Source of the DNA: Corynebacterium sp.
Lineage (GTDB): Bacteria > Actinomycetota > Actinomycetes > Mycobacteriales > Mycobacteriaceae
Direction of reading: 5' to 3'
DNA: 64,000 bases
NCBI RefSeq assembly: GCF_030532965.1
Contig: NZ_JAUNKC010000015.1
Location: 1-64,000, forward strand
The position numbers and the translations under genes are program-made. The notes beneath the pieces were generated by a model. The model was not told where the DNA came from. It ran no database searches and saw nothing but the letters and a program-made list of their open reading frames with translations. Below, in pieces: positions 59,304-64,000 of this stretch. The stretch's first letter is position 1. Each line of letters begins with the position of its first letter.

Positions 59304-62300
59304 CTAGCGGTTACGACGCCGACTAGAGTTCACCATCAGCGCACCCAGCGCGCTGATGAGGGCGGCAATGGCGATGAGCCACTGCACCGACGCGCCTGTC
59401 TTGGCTAATTGCTTAGGCTGGGCTGCAGCTGCTTTCTGCTTGGCAATACCCTTTTTCGGAAGACCCTTCTTAGGGGTTTGCGGGGCAGGCTGCTGCGGCT
59501 TCGGTGTCGTCTTCTTTACTGTCTTGATCAGCATAGTGATCAGTGGTGTCACCAGGATCGGGACCAGCGGAATCAGACCCCACCAGAATGGCGGATTGGA
59601 GTGGTTGCGTAGTTCCACATCCAGTACCTGGTTGAAGCTATTCGGCGTTACGGTAACAACCACGCTGCCGTCGTCGTTAGGCTTCACCGCATCCGGGGTC
59701 GGGGCGCTGAAGACTGGTGCATCCCACCGCAGAAGTGCGTCATCTTCGGGTTGAATCTCCTTCAACGTCACCTGGGTGCCCACCGGCAGCGCAGGCAGAT
59801 CGATGTAAGTTTGACCAGCCATGATGTCGAATTCCTGGTTGTGCTCAACACCGCCTAACTGCCAGCTGGCTTGGACACGGAACTTCCTGTCCGCGGCAAC
59901 CAGCGGTGCGTTAAGACCAGCGAGTACCTTCCGCACGCTAATACGTCCAAGTTCGATATAGGCATTCTTGATCGTGACGGTCTTCTCCTCGTTATTTTCC
60001 GCGATCGCCTCGGTTCCGGTAGTCACCGAAGCCGCCGGATCGAATTGCGCTCCCTCGACCGCTACGGAATCAAGGTTCTCATTGAATTCGCAGCTACTTC
60101 CCGCCGGGATATTGGGAAGCACGGCTGGCGTATCGGGTTTCACTTCCAGCACCCCAGTGTTTCGTTCCTGTCCCCTGGTGCACACGTAGCCAACCCGGTA
60201 GGTATGGTTGCGTGCTTTCGCTAGGGCTGCTTCGGAACCAACCAGCTCCTTGTTCACGGTGATGGTTCCTAGCCACTGGGTGTAGGTGTTCTTCACGGCA
60301 ATCTCTTGGGTTGCGTCTTTCGCGATGGTCACGGGCGCACCGATTGCGACCTCTAACGTCGCCAAATCGATTTTTGCGCCGCGTTCAGTTACTGAGCACT
60401 CCATTCCAACCGGAATACCAGTAACGGACTTGCTTTCCGCCACGGTCACGCCTGTGATCTCGCCAGTGAGTTCCTCATCGCCTTTTCGGCAGGTGTAATC
60501 GAAGTCGAAGGTCTTGTTATCCGGAACTTGCGCGCCCGCCTGGGAAACTACCGTCTTTTTCACCTTGAAGCCGCCGGTGTGGCGGGTATAGGTGTTGGTG
60601 AATTCCGCCAAGGTGGTTTCAGTAATTGGCTTGATCGTTATCTGCTTCGGCTCTTCAATCACCACATCGTAATTAGCAACCTCAGCCGACGCACGAGACT
60701 CCGTCACAGTACACGTAGTACCCACCGGGAAATCTTCCCTCGTCTCAACCTCATTACCACCAGTCACCGTCAACTGACCATCAGAACCATCAGAACACCG
60801 ATAACTAAACTCAAACTGCTTCGCCTTAATCACCGCATCATCACCAGCAGCAATAACACCAGCAACCTGCTTACGCACCTTAAACTTCGCCCGATGCTGG
60901 GTATAGGTGTTGGTGAAACTGAATTCAACCGTTGGCTGATTCTTCGCCGCAATCACCTTCGTCTGCGGCTGCGTCTGCGCCCACTCGTGATCTGCTACGC
61001 CGGTATTATCGGCCAACTCCGTCACCGTACACGACGTACCCACATCAAAGGTCTTATCATCCTGCGTACCGTTAACCTTCGGACTCACCCAGGACCCATC
61101 ACCCGGAACCGAAAGCTTCCCAGACTCAGTGCCACAAGTGTAATCAAACGTAAACGAACGACTCCGCACCTGCTGCAACTGATCACCAGTCAAACCAGCA
61201 ATATCCTTCTTCACCTTAAAGGTTCCCTTATCACGGGTATAGAAGTTGGTGAACTCAACAACCGCTTGTGGCTGCTGTAGAGCAGCGATTTCGACGGTTT
61301 GCGGTGCGACAGGTCCAACTTCGTAGTTATTGATTCGGGCACTGGTCATGACTTCGGTGACTTCACACCGGGTGCCCACTTCGATGTCCTTATCAATTTC
61401 TTTCGGACGTCCATCACCTTTGACCATTATTGTGCCGAAGGTTTGAGCCGCATCGTTGCATTGATAGCTAAACTCGTAGTCTTTCTCATTGGCACCTTCG
61501 AAATCAGCCGGCCGTAGGCCACGCACGTTTTTCCGTACCTTAAACCGCCCTTTGTCCTTGGCGTATACGTTGGTGAATTCCGCGCTAGCAACGGTGTTTC
61601 CTGCGCCGGGTTTGGTGATCCGGATAGTTTGGACACCGTTGGCAGGGGTAACAGTTGGACGCTTTCCGTTGATTTCAGCGGCTGTTGCTACTTCGGTCAC
61701 CGTGCATTCGGTTCCGATGGGGAATTTCTTGTCACTCGTAACTGGCTGCCCGTCGCCCTGCGCCGTAATCGTACCTTGGGAGCGGTTGGGATCGTTACAG
61801 GTATAGCTGAATTCAAATTGGTGGTTTTGCACACCGTCGATGCCCGATGCTCGCTTTACGACGCTAAACGGCGCCGCTTCTACGGTCGTATTGGTCACGG
61901 TTACGCCCACATTCCCTTGAGAATTGGTGCGAATCACGGCAGTCTTACCGCCATTGGTGATCCGAACGTTTCCGTTTTGGAGATCAGCAGGGTTTGTTGC
62001 AGTAAATACTGGGTCGCCGAAGGTAACGCCGGTGACCTTCGGGAACCGAATCTCCGAGAGGGTGATTTCCGTTCCTTCGGGAACTCGCACGGTGCCTTTT
62101 GCCACCGGCCCATTAAGGCGCACTTCGATGTCTTCTTCGCCACCATTCCATGCTGCGTGAATGGTGAACGCCGTACCAGCACCAACGCCCCGAGATTGCG
62201 GCGTGATCAGTTTCTTAACCTCGAACGTTCCAGAATTGAGACCAGTGATCGTTCCCGAGCCAGACGCCTGGTATTCCAAGGTGAATTCTTGTTTCATTCC

Positions 62301-63302
62301 CCGGAAGCTTGCTTTAACGGAGTTCTTTGTTTGCGCCCCGATGAATACACGTTCAGCACCAGCAGGCTTGGTCTCGTAAAACACCTCGTATGCCTTGTCC
62401 GCGCTCCAACCGCCAGCGGGTGCGGGTATTGAAATGCGGAATTTGCTGGGGTTCACCGGATCTACACGCAGGTCAGTAGCGTTGAAGGTTTGCAACGCCG
62501 GGTAGACGTACGTATCGCCAGAACCAGGGACAGTATTGAATTCATGAACAACGATTGGTTTCTGCGTGTTTAGGATGTGCTCAACGAATTGCGAGGAAAC
62601 TTCGGATTCGTCTTCAAATACCGCTGGCGAGTGGGGTGCATCGGCTAGCCATGCACCAAAGAATGCGATCTGCCAGGTTGCGGCTTCTTTACCGTCGGAA
62701 TACCAACCGAATTTGTTCAGTTCGTGCAACGTTACCTGCTTATGGCCGATCCCACCGCCGGGAACATCGTAGTTGAGGACGCGGTTGCCGTTGAAAGTAA
62801 ACGGTAATTGGCTGATGCGTCCGATTTCCTGGCTTTCCAAGTCGATGCGGACCGTGCCATGTACCCTATTTTTTGCGACAAACTTGTCGTTGAAGGTACA
62901 GGTCAAAACCTTTGTTTGCACCGAGACTGAACAGGTTCCGCCCTGTGTTTGATCGCTATCGGCTAGCGGGAAGTCGAAGCTGTTCACGAAGCCGAATTGT
63001 TGCGGTAATTGCAGGGTGAAAAAGTTATTCGCCACGACACCTTGGGTGGCCCGCCAGTTAAAAAATAATGAAAGCTGGTCGTATTGCCGCAATTGATTAG
63101 GGCGCTCAACCCCGTCCGGCTCTGTCTTCGGAGTCTTCTTAGTGATTACCAGGTCGGAAAACTCGATTCCTGGCTGTTCCGTTTGGGCGTGGGCCTTTTG
63201 CGGCACCATGCAAAAACCCATCACTAGGGCCAAAATAATCAGATTGACCAGCGCTATTTTGCCTGATCTCCACCGTGAAAAGTGGACTCTCCTTGCCGTC
63301 AC
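59304..63302 (-). CDS. LAKTG-anchored surface protein with eight repeat domains (surface protein 3)
   Basis: 1332 residues from a GTG preceded by GGAAGG. A signal peptide (about 1-40, AHA/Q) is followed by an adhesin-like N-terminal domain to about 360, then eight repeats opening with motifs such as GRFKVRKNVRGL, GTFKVKKDIAGL and GGFKVKKTVVSQ, most with the paired cysteines seen in surface protein 2. The C-terminus shows the shared plan: hydrophobic segment (FWWGLIPLVPILVTPLI), a short Pro/Lys linker with KKGIAKQK, LAKTGASV, helix and RRRNR tail. It is convergent with leuA. Confidence 0.87.
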   Translation of the reverse strand: MTARRVHFSRWRSGKIALVNLIILALVMGFCMVPQKAHAQTEQPGIEFSDLVITKKTPKTEPDGVERPNQLRQYDQLSLFFNWRATQGVVANNFFTLQLPQQFGFVNSFDFPLADSDQTQGGTCSVSVQTKVLTCTFNDKFVAKNRVHGTVRIDLESQEIGRISQLPFTFNGNRVLNYDVPGGGIGHKQVTLHELNKFGWYSDGKEAATWQIAFFGAWLADAPHSPAVFEDESEVSSQFVEHILNTQKPIVVHEFNTVPGSGDTYVYPALQTFNATDLRVDPVNPSKFRISIPAPAGGWSADKAYEVFYETKPAGAERVFIGAQTKNSVKASFRGMKQEFTLEYQASGSGTITGLNSGTFEVKKLITPQSRGVGAGTAFTIHAAWNGGEEDIEVRLNGPVAKGTVRVPEGTEITLSEIRFPKVTGVTFGDPVFTATNPADLQNGNVRITNGGKTAVIRTNSQGNVGVTVTNTTVEAAPFSVVKRASGIDGVQNHQFEFSYTCNDPNRSQGTITAQGDGQPVTSDKKFPIGTECTVTEVATAAEINGKRPTVTPANGVQTIRITKPGAGNTVASAEFTNVYAKDKGRFKVRKNVRGLRPADFEGANEKDYEFSYQCNDAAQTFGTIMVKGDGRPKEIDKDIEVGTRCEVTEVMTSARINNYEVGPVAPQTVEIAALQQPQAVVEFTNFYTRDKGTFKVKKDIAGLTGDQLQQVRSRSFTFDYTCGTESGKLSVPGDGSWVSPKVNGTQDDKTFDVGTSCTVTELADNTGVADHEWAQTQPQTKVIAAKNQPTVEFSFTNTYTQHRAKFKVRKQVAGVIAAGDDAVIKAKQFEFSYRCSDGSDGQLTVTGGNEVETREDFPVGTTCTVTESRASAEVANYDVVIEEPKQITIKPITETTLAEFTNTYTRHTGGFKVKKTVVSQAGAQVPDNKTFDFDYTCRKGDEELTGEITGVTVAESKSVTGIPVGMECSVTERGAKIDLATLEVAIGAPVTIAKDATQEIAVKNTYTQWLGTITVNKELVGSEAALAKARNHTYRVGYVCTRGQERNTGVLEVKPDTPAVLPNIPAGSSCEFNENLDSVAVEGAQFDPAASVTTGTEAIAENNEEKTVTIKNAYIELGRISVRKVLAGLNAPLVAADRKFRVQASWQLGGVEHNQEFDIMAGQTYIDLPALPVGTQVTLKEIQPEDDALLRWDAPVFSAPTPDAVKPNDDGSVVVTVTPNSFNQVLDVELRNHSNPPFWWGLIPLVPILVTPLITMLIKTVKKTTPKPQQPAPQTPKKGLPKKGIAKQKAAAAQPKQLAKTGASVQWLIAIAALISALGALMVNSSRRRNR

Positions 63303-63883
63303 AATCCACTACCTTCCATTATCTCCATGTTTTACAAGTTTCAATGTCACTGCTTCGCCAAACTTAAGAAATCTAGCCCCAGCCGCGCTGAAACTTAATT
63401 TTTCACAAGCCTTAAATGAGACGTCAACAAAGTTAGCCTTGCATGGATTATTAGCTGCGTCAATTGGGGTAAAGCACTGTTTTTACGGCCGGAAAATAAC
63501 CACAAATATCAATATTGAAGTCATTAAATATCTAAATATTTTAAGCATAAAATAAGTTCCAGCTTAGGTGCGGTTGCAGCGTTCAGCGCGATGTGCACCA
63601 CATAGCCCTAGCGCTACCTTCTCACTGGTCGCTGACAGGTGGTGATTTCGGTCGCACCATCACACGGTTCCCCCCAATCGTGTGGGAGTGATTCGGGATT
63701 GTTTCTATCTCAAGGGGGGCGTTCCACGCGGGTGTTCGTTCCATCGGGTGCCCCGCCAAGAAACTCAACAGGTGCGGTTTTCGCTACTGTCTGCAATCCG
63801 TTTCACAATTCGCGGATGCAAGCTGCGCGCAATCCCATGCCATACCCGCCGAGTGCACGCTGTTGATACCACGCAAAGCCAGA
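63303..63883. other. 580-bp spacer without a supported gene
   Basis: AT-rich to about 63550 (upstream of surface protein 3), then GC-richer. Small open frames lack start sites. A weak hairpin (cacacg/cgtgtg) lies near 63660-63690. Confidence 0.4.
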
Positions 63884-63889
63884 TACAAT
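63884..63889 (+). promoter_or_regulatory. -10 element of the last gene
   Basis: TACAAT ends eight bases before the ATG at 63898 and no ribosome site intervenes, so this gene is probably transcribed leaderless. Confidence 0.5.
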
Positions 63890-63897
63890 TAGCCCCC

Positions 63898-64000
63898 ATG
63901 AGTGAATCTTCTTCCCGCAGTAATGTTTCCCGCCCCGCATCTGAAGATTCCTCCCGCTCTGCTGAGAAAAATTCCGTTTCCTCGCAGCGGCCCCGGCGGC
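63898..64000 (+). CDS. start of a Ser/Arg-rich protein, cut by the window end
   Basis: 34 codons are visible, a low-complexity hydrophilic N-terminus rich in Ser and Arg (MSESSSRSNVSRPASEDSSR). The body of the protein lies outside the window, so no function can be named. In related genomes leuA is flanked by DNA-metabolism and cell-wall genes, but this cannot be used as evidence here. Confidence 0.6.
   Translation, partial: MSESSSRSNVSRPASEDSSRSAEKNSVSSQRPRR

Overview
The window reads as Corynebacterium chromosome. Supporting markers are the leuA ... lysC ... asd ... sigC / catalase gene order, a fused RmlC-RmlD protein, a class III membrane adenylate cyclase next to holB and a tRNA-Thr, an MrpA with a fused B domain, and three large wall-anchored proteins ending in LA(K/R)TGASV sorting signals. 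The species cannot be fixed from the sequence alone.

Layout. (1) 1-4.2 kb is an AT-richer accessory block: the C-terminal end of a glycine-zipper protein followed by two paralogous four-helix membrane proteins (toxin/immunity-like), then an ATPase plus RloB-type pair that resembles a phage-defence module. (2) 4.5-6.6 kb is a two-part gene broken by a +1 shift in an A5 run. (3) 6.7-16.6 kb carries the dTDP-rhamnose genes rmlB-rmlCD-rmlA, two family-2 glycosyltransferases, a DUF2304 protein, a DsbA-like/CcdA-like thiol pair, an acyl-AMP ligase and a secreted protein. (4) 16.7-20.8 kb holds a sugar epimerase, two lipoproteins (one frameshifted in a C6 run), a GNAT acetyltransferase and at least one tiny membrane protein. 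(5) 20.8-30.6 kb holds tRNA-Thr(CGT), holB, an adenylate cyclase, an OPT transporter, a secreted beta-helix protein, a 42-residue amphipathic peptide gene and a YhgE/Pip-like protein. (6) 30.8-40.6 kb is the mrpACDEFG antiporter operon, sigC, ahpC-ahpD and a convergent catalase. (7) 41-63.3 kb is the aspartate/leucine biosynthetic region (asd, lysC, leuA) interrupted by three giant repeat-built surface proteins, plus a DMT transporter, an ArsR regulator and a PIG-V-like mannosyltransferase. The window ends in the first codons of another gene.

How it fits together. Rhamnose and mannose transferases serve envelope glycan assembly. The DsbA/CcdA pair could oxidise the conserved cysteine pairs of the repeat domains in the surface proteins (inference). 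AhpC, AhpD and catalase form a peroxide-defence group. Amino-acid control is visible at two places: a leader peptide with four consecutive Leu codons and a hairpin before leuA, and an internal ribosome site inside lysC that would yield the 172-residue regulatory beta subunit. The three surface genes are each closed off by hairpin terminators, and one of them separates lysC from asd.
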